NCBI GenBank assembly: GCA_029721515.1
Contig: CM056553.1
Location: 5,556,849-5,620,848, forward strand
Origin: Synanceia verrucosa
Taxonomy: Eukaryota > Chordata > Actinopteri > Perciformes > Synanceiidae
Direction: 5' to 3'
DNA: 64,000 bases
The first letter of the stretch is position 1. The number at the start of each line of letters is the position of its first letter. Below, piece by piece: positions 24,879 through 37,156 of this stretch. A program made the translations under genes and the position numbers. The notes below the pieces were generated by a model. That model saw only the letters and a program-made list of their open reading frames with translations. It did no database searches and was not told where the DNA came from.

Positions 24879-27562
24879 TCATTAGTCATTTATTTTGAAT
24901 ATGGGGTTAATACAATAACTGATGGAAAAATACACAAAACAGTGGCGTGGGAGGAACTGAAAAACTGATTGATTCCCACCTCTTTTCCAATCAATTAATA
25001 ACAGACTAATGCAGATCTTATGCACAAACAACTGTGTCCATCTATGCTACTTTCTTGCTTGGACATTGCAAATAAAATATTTCCATAAACAATAATGTAA
25101 TAAATAAAAAAATATGCAACGCATTGAATATGCAATTTAACCTGAACTTTCAGACATTTTTGTCTGGTTCTGCAGTGGACTTTTGTCCAGTTATCATCTG
25201 AAACACAGGCAGAAACATGTCAAGAGCTTTTTTTTTTAAGTACCTACTAAAAGACTTGGCTTTCAGAACATTAAATGTGTGTTTTTTCTTTTAGAGTCAC
25301 TGACAAGCATCAGATCGTGAGATCATTTGATAAAACAAGCCATGTGGGTGTCTGTGTAGCTCGCAGTGTTTTGGCAGTCAGTGAATTACTTCCATCACTG
25401 AAGACATTTTTTCTGTCAAATCCTGTAAAAAGGGATTGCACATTTATTTTGGGGTTTGGCTGATTTGGTATGAAATGTCATTGTGGTGGCTGTGTGCAGC
25501 GCTGATTTTACAGGAGAAAATATAAGCATGGTCACAGATAGAAGGCCATAGTTTTTCCAGATTAATATCCACACAAAGTGTTATATAAGAGCCCAGATTC
25601 CGCCTCTTGGAACAACAGATAATATTTCTGAGGTTTTTTTGAAAGTTAAAAATAAAAACGTTTTACGTCACCTTGTTATATCAGATGAAATGAGTTCAGA
25701 AGGGCTTGACCTTCCAAAACCATTTATGAAGTAATGATGAGAAAACAAGTTTGAATCCTGTACTTAAAGATAAACTAATGCAGTAAGTGCAGTTTTCAAA
25801 ACCCGACTGTATGATTGGATCAAGTTGTCTGTCGTTAGCGTTGCCAATAAATCATGTATTGTGTTACAGTTTCGTAAAAATGCATATCTTTGAAAAATGA
25901 CCAATAATTCAAAGATGTGAAAAGATAAAATAAACAAAAATACATTTGATCCTTTTAGCCCTTTATGGTTGTATCTTCTATGCAAATATAATATTTAATG
26001 TTTATGGCAAAACAGTCTTTGAATTGGACTAGAACATTTTCATGAACATATTTTGCTCTTTTATTTGCACTTTGGATACTAGAACATGTTTGCATGCTTT
26101 AATGTAAAAAAAGACACAATTTGTCTCATACTGACTGCTTGAAAATACTTGCATCATGTCTGAAAAACTTCAGTTTCAGCACCTTTCAAAAATTCAAAAA
26201 TGTGGCGTAGTAAGAGGAGACACACCTGAATGGCTTGTTGAATCACATTTTCTGATCTAGACAGCCCACAAAACTCTATTTCACAATTTGTTGGTTTTAT
26301 TTATTTATTTATGTTAACAAGAACCGCAAAATTCGAGTGTACATACAACAATCGCAGGTCACAAAAGCATCATATCACATAACCGAATGAAGACAGAAAG
26401 TCTGAAAATTGCTCCAGCTGTAATGGTCTGATCAGTGATAACCTGCTGAGCAAAAGAAAGATGTCGACACAGATATTGATCAATAAGACCAGTAAGCCTA
26501 GACGGCCTTACATGGATCAATATTGTCTCTTATGCTACCACAGTCATTTTTTCCCCCATGGAGGACACCATGGGGGAAAAAAACAACGTGGGTTCAATTA
26601 TTATTCTAATTACTCTCCCGTAGAGCTCAAAATACATTGCTGGAGAAAATGGCTTCATTGGTGCAAATTAACTGAATGCACAAAAAAAAACTGTGTAATT
26701 CCTAGTCACCACTGCTCTGTGCTTGTGATTGTGACATGAACACAATAGTCCACTTTTACGCTCGGCTATCGACGCCACAAATTGTATATCATACATACTG
26801 AGGAGCTTCCTGCTCGACAGATGAGTTGTGTATTCTAGTAATTGTGTAGTGTTGTTTGGACATCACTGGTGAGAGAGGAGCCTCTTAAACCGCTCTCTTT
26901 CCAGGCATGGGGATTACACATGTAAGTCATGTCATGTTTTGTGTAATGGTTCTAGCACTTATATGTGTTTTATTCTGTGAATGTACATTCTGCAGAGAAC
27001 TGTCACACTGTCCTCAACAACAAGATATTCCAAGATTTAATAACTGCTATTCTGAGAGAATTTACAGCAGCTTTTGGAGGTGATATCCATATTGCACTGC
27101 ATAATCAGAGCTTTTGCATATTTATTCTTAGTCACTTTATCATCTACGGTTCTTATCTCTGCACTGTGTACATATGTGTATACTGTAGGTTTATGTTTAT
27201 ATGTCATGCACCAAGAAACCAAGCTAAATTTGTGCAAACTTACTCAGTAATAATCTTGTTTCTGGTTTTAATAAAGGAAATGAGAAAACAACAGTTTGAT
27301 AGAAATAAATGATCATTAAATTTAAACAAAGAAAATTTCAATGACGACAGACAATGTTAATGCAGAAAGAGTGTATGAAAGCTTTATTGAGGATCGTACG
27401 TTATTTTGATATGACCATATCTGAATTGCTTTGTACACACTTCAAAAAAGAGGCATAACTTTGGATATCACAAACACAATTCATGAATACAAATAAAGAG
27501 AAAAGCAGGAAATAATTTACTTCTGGCTAACACACAAAAACTGCTCTCAGACAGAATACATC
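24879..27562. other. Intergenic, no gene recognised
   Basis: AT-rich. Contains a perfect 15-bp hairpin at 26547-26582 and a stretch around 27185-27260 that loosely resembles a LINE 3' untranslated end. The 115-codon plus-strand frame at 26965-27312 has no recognisable family and is not annotated. Confidence 0.4.
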
Positions 27563-28021
27563 TTAACTCTGAGTGCCAGCCGTTTTATTAACAGAAAGTA
27601 CCATGTGCCAGTGTTTTTGGCCATTTTGAGTCATTTTTTAAGACCCACAGAATATTTTTTCTATGTTTCTGAAAACAGTGAATAGCTCAAATGAAAGAAG
27701 AGACTCTCTATTTCATCATGAAAAAATATTTGTTTTTACCTTGTTCCATTCTTGTTTTACCAGAGGTAGAATAGAGGACACTTTCACCAAAATCAACACT
27801 TTTTGTCCAGATTCTGTTTGTTTTGATTGTCTCATCTTGCTTTTGATCGTCTCCACTTCCTTCTTTGATCTCTGTGGTGTATACCATCACTTTATGTCCT
27901 GACTACATCTCCCAGAAGCCCCAACATTACTCACACGCTGTGTGAGAGCGCCCTCTTGTCCCTGCTGCTGAAAAAGCACTTTGACGTATACATCAAAGTG
28001 GTTTGGCACACAAAGAGTTGA
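27563..28021 (-). mobile_element. TTAA element, nearly full length
   Basis: Minus-strand copy of the 8813-9308 family. TTAA at 27563-27566, followed by CTCTGAGTGCCAGCCG. Internal landmarks appear in reverse order: GACCCACAGAATATT, CTCTATTTCATCATGAAAAA, TTTGTCCAGATTCTGTTTG, CTACATCTCCCAGAAGCCCC. The far end reads GGCACACAAAGAG followed by TTGA (decayed TTAA). Confidence 0.85.
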
Positions 28022-28316
28022 TAGGGAAGTTCCATTCACAAGGCGTTGTTTTTGCCACTATGAAGAGTAGGTGTTTTCAACATATCCACATACAATGGTT
28101 TGTGTGATACCTTATAAAAAATTGCTTATTATTCTTCATGCATTTTTCATGTCAATTTTCACTTGTGACAGGCATCCAGTGAAATGCCAAATTGAAGTCC
28201 CAGCTTCACGAGAAACGCTGCTCTTAGATTTCTTTGCCTTTCTAATATTGTCCTGCTTGATTTACACACACACACGCATGCATACACAAAAATGACCTCT
28301 TAATCCAAGGGTGCTC

Positions 28317-29012
28317 TTAAAGGCTGGAATATACTTCTCCGACTACGTAATACGTTATCCGACTCCGTAGCTACGGAGACCCCTCGAGCCCTCGCACTTC
28401 TCCGTCGTGATGCATGTTGTGCAGCCCTGCGGTGAAATGCACCCCCTCGGAAAGTGAAGCAATTCGCCTTAATATCGCAGATAAAAGCAGGAGAAAATAC
28501 TATTTTATGATTTAATTATTTGTGAGGGAGATAGAAGAGAACAACAATGATTGCTTTCAGTCTTTAAAACTCCTCTTCCTCTTTCTTTTCAACGCAAAAT
28601 CGGATAATAGCGACCGCAAACCAACAACTTTCAGTATGTTCTGTGTACATATACCCCAGCCATAATTACTAAATGAATTAAATATATTTTTTGAGCATGT
28701 TGAATGTGTTTGATTTGCCTTTCACAAGGATAATCAATACTTTAGTTCCTGTCCTGTCTGTGCTGCTGCGGAGGAGACCTGTTTGTCTGTTTCTGTGCAG
28801 GGAGAAGGGCTGCATTTCACAGCAGGGTGCAACTAGAGGACCAATCACAGCCCTTGTCATCTCCGTCTTCCCTTGACGGATTGACAGACAGTTAAAAAAA
28901 AATTCCTGTGCCCGGAGAGGACGGAGAGGCTCTCCGTCAGGCTCTCCCGCAACGCAGAGGGCTCTCCGTCTCTACGTACGGCACTTTACGAAGTACTATA
29001 AATTGGCCTTAA
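28317..29012. mobile_element. TTAA-flanked DNA element rich in CTCCG motifs
   Basis: TTAA at both borders (28317-28320 and 29009-29012). Left end AGGCTGGAATATACTTCTCC; reverse complement of right end GGCCAATTTATAGTACTTCG: an imperfect terminal inverted repeat. Many CTCCG/CGGAG motifs cluster just inside both ends, including a perfect 16-bp palindrome at 28363-28378 (CTCCGTAGCTACGGAG). The interior has no transposase frame. A non-autonomous element; Kolobok- or piggyBac-like by TTAA, superfamily unproven. Confidence 0.7.
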
Positions 29013-29320
29013 GACCGTAGAGGTAGGTGATGGACAGCACTGAAGAAAGATCAAGCTGAGAGCAATGAATGCTCCAGTGGTGAACCTCATTATCATGCTG
29101 TCATGCCACCCTGTCATGCACTTATAGCTACTTTACAAGCAATTATATTGTTCAGAAATCTGCTCTATTGGTCATATACATACATACAAGTTAAAAGCTG
29201 ACCATTTTACCCACTGAGCTACAGCTATGTATTGTTATATGTTAAAGCACTCACTTTGGGTACATTTCTTAGTGCAGTTCTACATCTAAGATAAAGCAGT
29301 GAAAATACTCTAGCGTACAC

Positions 29321-30025
29321 TTAAAGCTATAGTCTGTGATTCTGTTCAGAAATCCTTTTTGTTCTACAGGGTGAAATGGTCCTTCCTGAGAGCAGTCAAT
29401 ACATTATGTGTTCAGAAAAAGGAAGGAAAAGAATCAGACCTCTGTGGCAGCTGCAGGACTGTAAAAACTCTGACCAATCACTGCCATTCAGTCTGAATGG
29501 AAAGAACCAATCAGATGCCTCTGTCCCTCCCTCCTCCCCACTGTTAATATGTAAATATCCAGCACACTCCTCTGCAGAAACACAGAGTTAGCAGGAGAAT
29601 CTGTTCTGTAGGGAACAATGGCAGAGAAAATTCAGCCAAAAATATCACGTCCAATATTACTTCTGACGACTCATCCTGCTAAACAGACAAAGAGAAGAAA
29701 GAGGGAGGCAGAAAATACAAAGAGGACAAATCAGAGTGAACATCAGTGGAGACACTGAGACATCTGAAGGGACTGAAAAGTGATGAAGAAGTGGTTTTCT
29801 TTCTGTTGGACAGGTCATTATTTGTTTAGCTCCGTGAGGAGTTATTTTCATGAAATATGTAATGTTTGCCAACTTACCAACTTTTGTAGCGGATATTAGC
29901 CCAATGCTAACTTCTCTGTGGGTGTAAGCCGGTCGTGGGTGCTGCTTGTATGAAAGAGGTTATAGGATATGATATTTTGACCATATTGCACAGTCACAGT
30001 CTCCAGTGTGTAGTATGGAAATAAA
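29321..30025 (+). mobile_element. TTAAAGCTATAG repeat, copy 1
   Basis: The left end TTAAAGCTATAGTCTGTGAT lies on a TTAA. The interior shares ordered blocks with 35733-36546: GGCAGCTGCAGGACTGTAAA, GGAAAGAACCAATCAGATGC, CTGTTCTGTAGGGAACAATG, TTAGCCCAATGCTAA and GATATGATATTTTGACCATA. The right end is truncated near 30025. Confidence 0.75.
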
Positions 30026-31000
30026 TTCTAGGTGAGCCTTTGCTTGAGGTGGCTATAATGCACCATTGCATTGCTATATTGCTTCACTCCAGTGTTGGTA
30101 CTTCTGTCTGTTTCTCCAAACATAGAATTTGTATTGATATATACCTCATATGTGAGTGCCTCTCCCACTTCTGTTGTACACCAATTGTCATAATGACTTT
30201 ACTCTTTTACCTTCAAGGCAGAAACATGCATTTATTTTTAGGTAACAAAGGCTATTTCCAAGCAATTGTCCTCATTTTGCCTTTACTGTAATTTTCATTG
30301 GTTTCTTCAGTTGATCATTGTTCAGCGATGAAAGGTTACCCACAAATACCCAAAGAAAAGGTCTGCTTGCATGAGCATCACAGCACACACTCAAAAAAAA
30401 GACCAATGATTTCAAAACAAATGGAAATCACAGCACATTCACACTGCTTGTTTATCCTTTGAAGAATTCATTTCATTCATTTGAAAGATGGTGAATAATT
30501 ACAATTTGATAATGCCTTTCCTCGATTTATGTATCAGTAAGCTTTTAGCTTTTAGTATCAGTCAGCTTTTAGCTTTTATTTTGTAATTATTCCTCAGAGG
30601 GAAGACAGCTCTGCCTGTTCTTAAAGATGGTTTACTTTCATACGAAAATTAATCCATTAAAACAGACGTATTCGTAACATTGGCAAGGTTAGTTTGTCTT
30701 TGCATTGGTTCAGTGAGGCAGACAAATGGCCAACAACACAGGTGAAACACATGGAGGAGCAGGAAGAAGCAGCAGAAGAGTCAAAGGTCATCCACTGATA
30801 CTTGAACAAGACACTGTCAAACCAGCGCTCTGTCGGGTGAAGTGTACAAAGCTGTCATTCAAAGACAGAAAAATAAAGAGCATGTACTCTCACTTCATAG
30901 CCTGTTATCTCAGCGTGCTGTCAGTCTGGAAAAGAAGCCTTCAACAGGGAACATTTCACTGTGTGTGATGAAAATAATTAATATAACAAATGATCCCAAA
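30026..31000. other. Intergenic, no feature recognised
   Basis: Short ORFs only. A small tandem of TAAGCTTTTAGCTTTTAG-like units at about 30538-30580. Confidence 0.45.
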
Positions 31001-31228
31001 CAAGGCTTCCTCCCACCATCCAAAAACATGCATAGGGATTAGGTTAATTGGTTAATTTAAATTGACCGTAAGTGTGAGTGTGAATGGTTGTCTGTCTCTA
31101 TGTGTCCTGTGATGAACTGGAGACTTGTCCAGGGTGTACCCTGCCTTTCATCCTAAGACAGCTGGGATAGGCTCCAGCGCCCCTGCGACCCTATGAGAGG
31201 ATAAGAGGTAGAAAATGGATGGATGGAT
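31001..31228 (+). mobile_element. SINE, 5'-truncated
   Basis: Begins in the body at GGCTTCCTCCCACCATCC and runs to the GGATGGATGGAT tail. The tRNA-like head is missing. Same family as 694-1045. Confidence 0.85.
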
Positions 31229-31951
31229 AGACACAGTCATGAATCAGAACTTGAATAAAAATCTGACTATGCACACTGTTCTAGTATAATGTAGTATGAT
31301 GTGGAATTATTGAACAATCCAGCTATGATCAAAATATCATAAACCTGGATCACCATATGCATGTGCACAGGGTAGAGGTACCAAACAGAAATATTCACAT
31401 ATCCCTACAGAGTCCAGATTTGATTGTCAGTAAAATATAAAATAGTTTGAAAAACATTATAAAGCTGCAGAGTGATGGGGCATGCTGCTGCCATTTGTTC
31501 CAGTAGCTTACTTGCTGTGCTTGTGTGAATATAATAGACTGTCTGTCCGTGACAGCCTTAATCTGTTATAATTTGTGGGATTCTAAAAATGACACAAAAA
31601 AAGATCCTGCTGACTGCAGATATATTTGACCCTCACATTTTTGGCTGACATCTTAACAGCGTAACACCGGGAATGACAAGGCAGTCATTAAATTAGTGAA
31701 ATATTAACTTTAAATTCGCAGTCAACTTTCATGAAACTGCAGAGACGTAAAGGGACTGGATGAAGTCATCTCATGTCGCTGCCTTCCTTTCTTTTTCGAA
31801 CAAACTATTCATCTTGTTAAATTAACGTAGCAACATTTCCTCTCTCACAAGCAAAATCAATATAATACAAGTGTGGCACAGACCTTTATACACTACATTT
31901 ACATCAGTTCTGTTTCAGAGTATAATTTGAGAGCACTTACAAACCTCTTCT
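31229..31951. other. Intergenic, no feature recognised
   Basis: AT-rich, no supported feature. Confidence 0.45.
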
Positions 31952-32276
31952 TTAACTCTTTGAGTGCCATTGATGTAATAATGCATCAAAGTGGTTTTTC
32001 AGCAGCAGGTTGCAGATCGCAGCCTCCTGCAACCTGTGAGTAATGTTGGGGCTTCTGGGATCAAAGCAGGAAGTGGAGACGATCGAGATTAGAGCGCAAA
32101 CTGGATGGATTCTAAAAAAAAAGTGGTGATTTTTGGTGGGAATGGTCTCTACTCTACCTCTGATAAAACAAGAATGGAACAAGGTAAAAACAAACATTTT
32201 TTTTCATGTTGAAACAGTCTCTTGAGCTATTTAGGGTTTTCAGAGACATAGCACAAAATATTCTGTGGGTCTTGAA
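31952..32276 (+). mobile_element. TTAA element, right end lost
   Basis: TTAA at 31952-31955 and CTCTTTGAGTGCCATTGATG. Internal landmarks are in order up to AAATATTCTGTGGGTCTTGA. A SINE fragment follows directly at 32277 and the right terminus is missing. Confidence 0.82.
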
Positions 32277-32448
32277 ATCCATCCATCCATCCATTTTCTA
32301 CCTCTTATCCTCATAGGGTCGTGGGAGGGCTGGAGCCTATCCCAGCTGTCTGAGGGCGGAAGGCAGGGTTCACCCTGGACAAGTCTCCACCACATCACAG
32401 GACACATAGAGACAGACAACCGCTCACACCCATGGTCAATTTACCAAT
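32277..32448 (-). mobile_element. SINE 3' fragment next to the TTAA element
   Basis: CCATCCATCCATCC tail, then the conserved 3' body (CTCATAGGGTCGTGGGAGGG, ATCACAGGACACATAGAGAC). 5'-truncated. It abuts the broken TTAA element copy; no duplication of the target is visible. Confidence 0.8.
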
Positions 32449-33109
32449 AATTTAAGGGGAAAATTAAAAAAAATATATGATAAGATCACATATGCTTTCA
32501 TATTTTATGTGTTGAAGTTTTGTTCATGTGTTCCTATGTGCAGACGATTTCCTGGAAAACAAATCCATAAATACAAGAATGTTTTTCCAGTACTGCTGCT
32601 GAAGCTTTAGGAGATAGAAACAATCACCAACAAAGAAATCCAAACCTTTTCAGTCATGCATTTCTCTTTGTGCAGTGATCTGTAGCATTGCAGCAGAGCT
32701 GGCTGACAGATAACATTAACACAATGATGCTATCTGATGATGAAAGTTCATAAATGCTAAGACCTGCTGGACTTGTTATTTCATGGTCTGGGTAGACAGT
32801 GTAAAGATTATGGTACATAACCACATCAATGTCTTTGTGTGACAGAAACAGACAATCAAAAACACAAAAGTAAGACATTTTGGGGAGACTGCTGAAACAA
32901 TATTGAGAAAATATATTAAAACCCGTGATAATGTCATGATAATGTCATAATGTTGTGACTTTTTTTCCGCTGCCAATATCATATCAACAATTATGCCACA
33001 TGGTATTTTAAAATTAAACTGTATCAAATCACATTCAAGTAAAACTATGTTAATGTCAGAGGATACTTTATGTATAGACAAGGATAAACTTCATACAGAT
33101 ACAACTTCT
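32449..33109. other. Intergenic, no feature recognised
   Basis: AT-rich. No supported gene or repeat. Confidence 0.45.
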
Positions 33110-33355
33110 GCACGACCCCTTTGTACAGTCTATATTTTTTATTGTACTGTATATATTGAATTTTTTTCACATCGCTGCCTTATTGACCTTTAAACTGTCT
33201 TTATTTGTTTTTTTTTTAACTTTTATCTATTTTTTTGCACTTTGATTTATTGCTCGGCATTCATCGTAGATAGCAAAGGAAGTATTTCATTGTACAAAGA
33301 AACTTTTTCTTCCCATTCATATAATAATAAACACTTTGAATCTTGACACTAAAGA
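33110..33355 (+). mobile_element. L2-like LINE 3' untranslated end
   Basis: A 'ttttgcactttgatttattg', 'tatttcattgtacaaagaaa', 'aaacactttgaatcttga' series resembles the terminal region of fish L2/CR1 LINEs and associated elements. There is no coding part. Assigned from general resemblance only. Confidence 0.4.
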
Positions 33356-35732
33356 CAAGATAAATAAAGGCTATTTACACAGATAATTTAACACATTCAC
33401 AGGTGCAAAAAAAAGATAAAATGAAAAAAAAATAATGATGATGAATTGTAGATGTGATTCCTTCTTGACTTAAAAAAAAAAAATCCATATTCTTATCGAA
33501 AGCCAATCAGAGCAGACTGCAGAGTTTAAAAAAAACTATTTTTCCACCACCCAGTGTGAGGTGTTTGCCACCGCTGCCCTAAAATAACAGTGTTGCAAAA
33601 ATATTTTTCATGTTTCTGGAATGGTTAATCCACTTGCACTGCATATTCAGACCAACAGTAGGCCTACGAGACAAATGATTTTGATTTTTAAAGATTAAAG
33701 CATGTAAACATGTTCTAAAAGAAATACAAAATACAAAAATGAGCTTGATATGAGTTTGGTATGCCCTCTTTAAGATGTAATGAGCAACTCTGAGACAGTG
33801 TTTTTTAAGATTATTTTCCAGAAAAATATTAAATCTAAATAAAGATTTGAAAGAGATTTTGGCTTTTTGTTCGTTAATTAGCAATAGACAGGCAGTGTGA
33901 TGAATGTGTGACATCGCACATGCACAGTAGTTTACCTTTTTCCTCTTCAGAGTAATTTTCTGTTCAGTTCAAATCCTCAGAATGAGTGTTTTATTTTCTA
34001 GCTTAATTCATTTTATGCTTACGTTCACTGCAAAGTGTTTTTGATTGTTACTTACATCTTTCATTTTGAAACTTTGCAGTTGGGTTCTGTTCTTGTTTTT
34101 CACTCTGTATTTGTGTTGCATTTTTCTCATTGGTTTACAGTAAATCTAATTTATGGAGCTTTTCCAACATTGCAATATAGTGCACTTTAATTCATGCATG
34201 AACTGAGAACACAGGGAGGTAAAAATGCCTAGCATAAACACTAAACAACTGTTTTTTCAAGATAAATCAGCTCATAATACTGTCTTTTTGTTGTTTTTAT
34301 TTTGTCTTTATATTGTCTGCAAGAGCTTAATTTCCTAAAATGCAAATTCATTATCACAACTGTCTTCTCTACCAATAAGAACACACAGAAATCAAAAGGC
34401 TGATTTACTGACCATGTATTTGTTCTGTCTGAGTGGACACACAGTTTAACAGATGGACGTATATAGGTACAGCGTCTAAAGCGTCCAGCCAAATCACTGA
34501 CGCACATCATCTAAAATGAGTGTTTTAGTGTGGGTTGCAGCTATAATCAAAAAAGCATCGAGCAGCTGGTTGAGTTAATGCAAGATACTTTATTATTGTC
34601 AGGTAACAGGTAAATGCTTTGGTACACAATGTTCTCTCAGTTCCAGTGCAACAGAAAGAGAGAAGGAAAAAAAGCAAACAGATGTCATAAACAATTAGAA
34701 TGAGAAACGCAAAAGGGAACCTCATGAATGTGAAAATATGTTCACTGAAACTGTACAAATACAATTATGCTCACTAAAGACGGTGAATTATTTGTGCCAA
34801 ATGAGACGGCAGTGTCTGTAATCATTTTGAAAACAAGCAAAATGCTGCTTAGTCCCATCTGGCAGCAGAAAAAAAATCCCAAAATTCACCTCAACTGGTT
34901 GCATAAGACCCAGGAACACAAAACTTTAAAGGCCACGTGAAGTTTGCCAGTGCTTATCCATCCAGTTATCCTCATAGGGTTGCGTTGAGTGCTATATATG
35001 TCCCTATTTTCTGATATTTTCTGAGAATAAAAAGAGGTAAAAGTAGCATGAAACTGAATTGTATAAAATGATCATCACAAAGAAGTAGCATAGGAAACCA
35101 ACCATGACTAAACTGACACTAAAATGAATATTCTAAAAAAAAAATAAAATAAATAAAGTTGGGTGGATGGTCAGGCAGTGTAAATCCCCTCTACCCAGAG
35201 ATATGTGACCAATAAATAATTCAAGAGCTAAAAACAGCAGTATGATTTACTAATAATAAAAAAACACCATAGAAACTAACAGATGGAAAAATGAAACAGA
35301 TTTCTGCACCCTGGGTTTCTCAGTTACTGAGCAACAATGTGAAGGTGTGTCTGAGCATCTACAAGTTGCACGAAGGCGATCACAAATCATTGTTAATCTT
35401 TAAATTACATCCACACATTTCTGCTTGTGATGACATGAGCCATTTCAGCAGAGAGGGCAGGGGGAGGAAAAAGTGACTTCTTCTCTGCAGATAAATAACA
35501 GTGATGCTGTTATATACTCATGTCAGTCATCATGTTTAGGTGCAGCACTGAATGCATTACTACTGCATGTGTGGTGCAACAGTGCAAACTAGGCCAGTTA
35601 CATTTCATGCTGTGAGCAGACACGAGCCTAGATTCACACCAGAAATGTATTGGAACAAATTTCGAGTCGTACATTTTTGTGATTACAAGATATATAAATG
35701 ACTCTGTGTATTTTATTCTATCAAAGTAGAAA
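33356..35732. other. Intergenic; SINE tail relic at 34954-34988
   Basis: AT-rich non-coding DNA. A tiny SINE tail relic (TTATCCATCCAGTTATCCTC then ATAGGGTTGCG) is at 34954-34988. Nothing else supported. Confidence 0.4.
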
Positions 35733-36546
35733 GACCTCTGTGGCAGCTGCAGGACTGTAAAAACTCTGACCAATCCTTAACATTTGACCCAAATGGAAAG
35801 AACCAATCAGATGCCATTGTGTCTCGTCCTGACCACGCCCCCCTGAGTTAGCAGGACAATCTGTTCTGTAGGGAACAATGGCAGAGAAAATACAGCCAAC
35901 AATATCACTTCCAGTGTCACTTCTGACGGCTCACCCTGCTAAATAGACAAAGAGAAGAAAGATGGAGGCAGAAAACAATTCGCTCACCCATCCAAATAAT
36001 CAGAATCAGGTGTTCCAGTCACTTCCATGGCCACAGGTGTATAAAATCAAGCACGTAGGTATGCAGACTGCTTTTGCAAACATTGGTGAAAGAATGGGTC
36101 GCTCTCAGGAGCTCAGTGAATTCCAGCGTGGAACTGTGATAGGATGCCACCTGTGCAACAAATCCAGCTACTTAGCTACTTTTGTAGCATGTATTAGCCC
36201 AATGCTAATGTTAGCTTCTCTGTGGGTGTAAGCCTTTCGTCTGTGCTGTTTGTATTGAAGAGGTTATAGAATATGATATTTTGACCATATTGCACAGCCA
36301 TAGTCTCCAGTGTCTGTATTATAGTCATGATCAAATAATGTTGATATATTGACTTTAAACGGGACGTTTTACAACTGTGGTGACGTAGCATATCAGCTCT
36401 CCTCTCCCTGCTGAATCCTACTGTCAGATGTTCAAGTTTGAGGGGGCGTGGCTTTGGAAGGCACACTAACGGGAGGGGGAGGAGCTTAGAGGATGTGCCA
36501 CTTTTAAATCTTGCTAGCTCTCTAACATGACAGCCTATAGCTTTAA
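35733..36546 (+). mobile_element. TTAAAGCTATAG repeat, copy 2, with Tc1 insertion
   Basis: Shares ordered blocks with 29321-30025 and extends to the right terminus, where CAGCCTATAGCTTTAA (TTAA at 36543-36546) is the inverse of the left end of copy 1. The left end of this copy is missing. A Tc1-type fragment (about 35976-36168) replaces the middle. No host gene is implied. Confidence 0.72.
35976..36168 (+). mobile_element. Tc1-like transposase N-terminal fragment
   Basis: The plus-strand frame reads through leader sequence into MGRSQELSEFQRGTVIGCH and LCNKSS, the start of a common fish Tc1-type transposase helix-turn-helix domain. It stops after about 25 residues of the transposase; the DDE catalytic region is absent. 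Lies inside the 35733-36546 repeat. Confidence 0.72.
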
Positions 36547-36755
36547 ATGTGTGCATTAGTTTTTACTGCCTGGAGCAAAAACGCTTCTTACATTGCAATC
36601 TGACAAATTAAGCCTCAGTTGCACTTGAATGCTGTAGATCAATATTACTTGCAGACTAATTACTCTTTACATATGAAGCTCATGTGAAAAATATTGAAAT
36701 ATTTCATTACACAATTTTGAGTTGTAGTGATTGAGTGAAAGAGGAGAACATCAGG

Positions 36756-37156
36756 ATGGACAATGGACATGAGAGTGATGATTTCAGACAGATGGAGGGC
36801 AGCACAGTGAATGTGATGCAAATCACTCCTGACAGGTATGTTATTCCTGTACCTGTAGTTTTTAACATATGTAAACCTGAGTGCAGGTAAGGTAATCTAA
36901 GGTAATCTAATTTCTCTTTCCCTATTTGCTTTATTACAAACACCAATATTATAGAGGGGTTTCTCCTCAGGAAGTGTTTAGCTGAGATAAAAATACTTTG
37001 GTACCGCTAAGGTGTCTGAAAACAGCCTGGACAATGCCAGCATGTTGAGATGTTCATTTAGGAGGACTTGTTCTTATCATTGGAGTCGTTGTGCCTCCTC
37101 TTATCGTCTCTTTTTGCTGCATTGTCTGTTTGAAGCTTCCAAATAAGTGAAATAAA
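36756..37156 (+). pseudogene. Small membrane-protein-like locus, apparently broken
   Basis: ATG at 36756 opens 26 codons (MDNGHESDDFRQMEGSTVNV, then MQITPD) ending at a donor-like gacag/gtatg (36835/36836). An alternative donor lies at about 36886. An acceptor-like tttctcctcag (36961-36970) is followed in matching phase by KCLAEIKILWYR and a stop. Another frame then reads VSENSLDNASMLRCSF, and a third gives a hydrophobic segment, GLVLIIGVVVPPLIVSFCC then IVCLKLPNK, with a stop at 37148-37150. AATAAA follows immediately at 37151-37156. The pieces lie in three frames, so two frameshifts would be needed: a decayed intron-bearing gene is the simplest reading. Short cytoplasmic N-terminus and a C-terminal membrane helix recall four-helix MS4A-like proteins, but this is a guess. 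Function unassigned; chance cannot be excluded. Confidence 0.3.

Noticed and set aside
26965..27312. 115-codon plus-strand ORF
   Set aside because: No recognisable domain; the 3' part loosely resembles a LINE untranslated end, which would make the frame meaningless.
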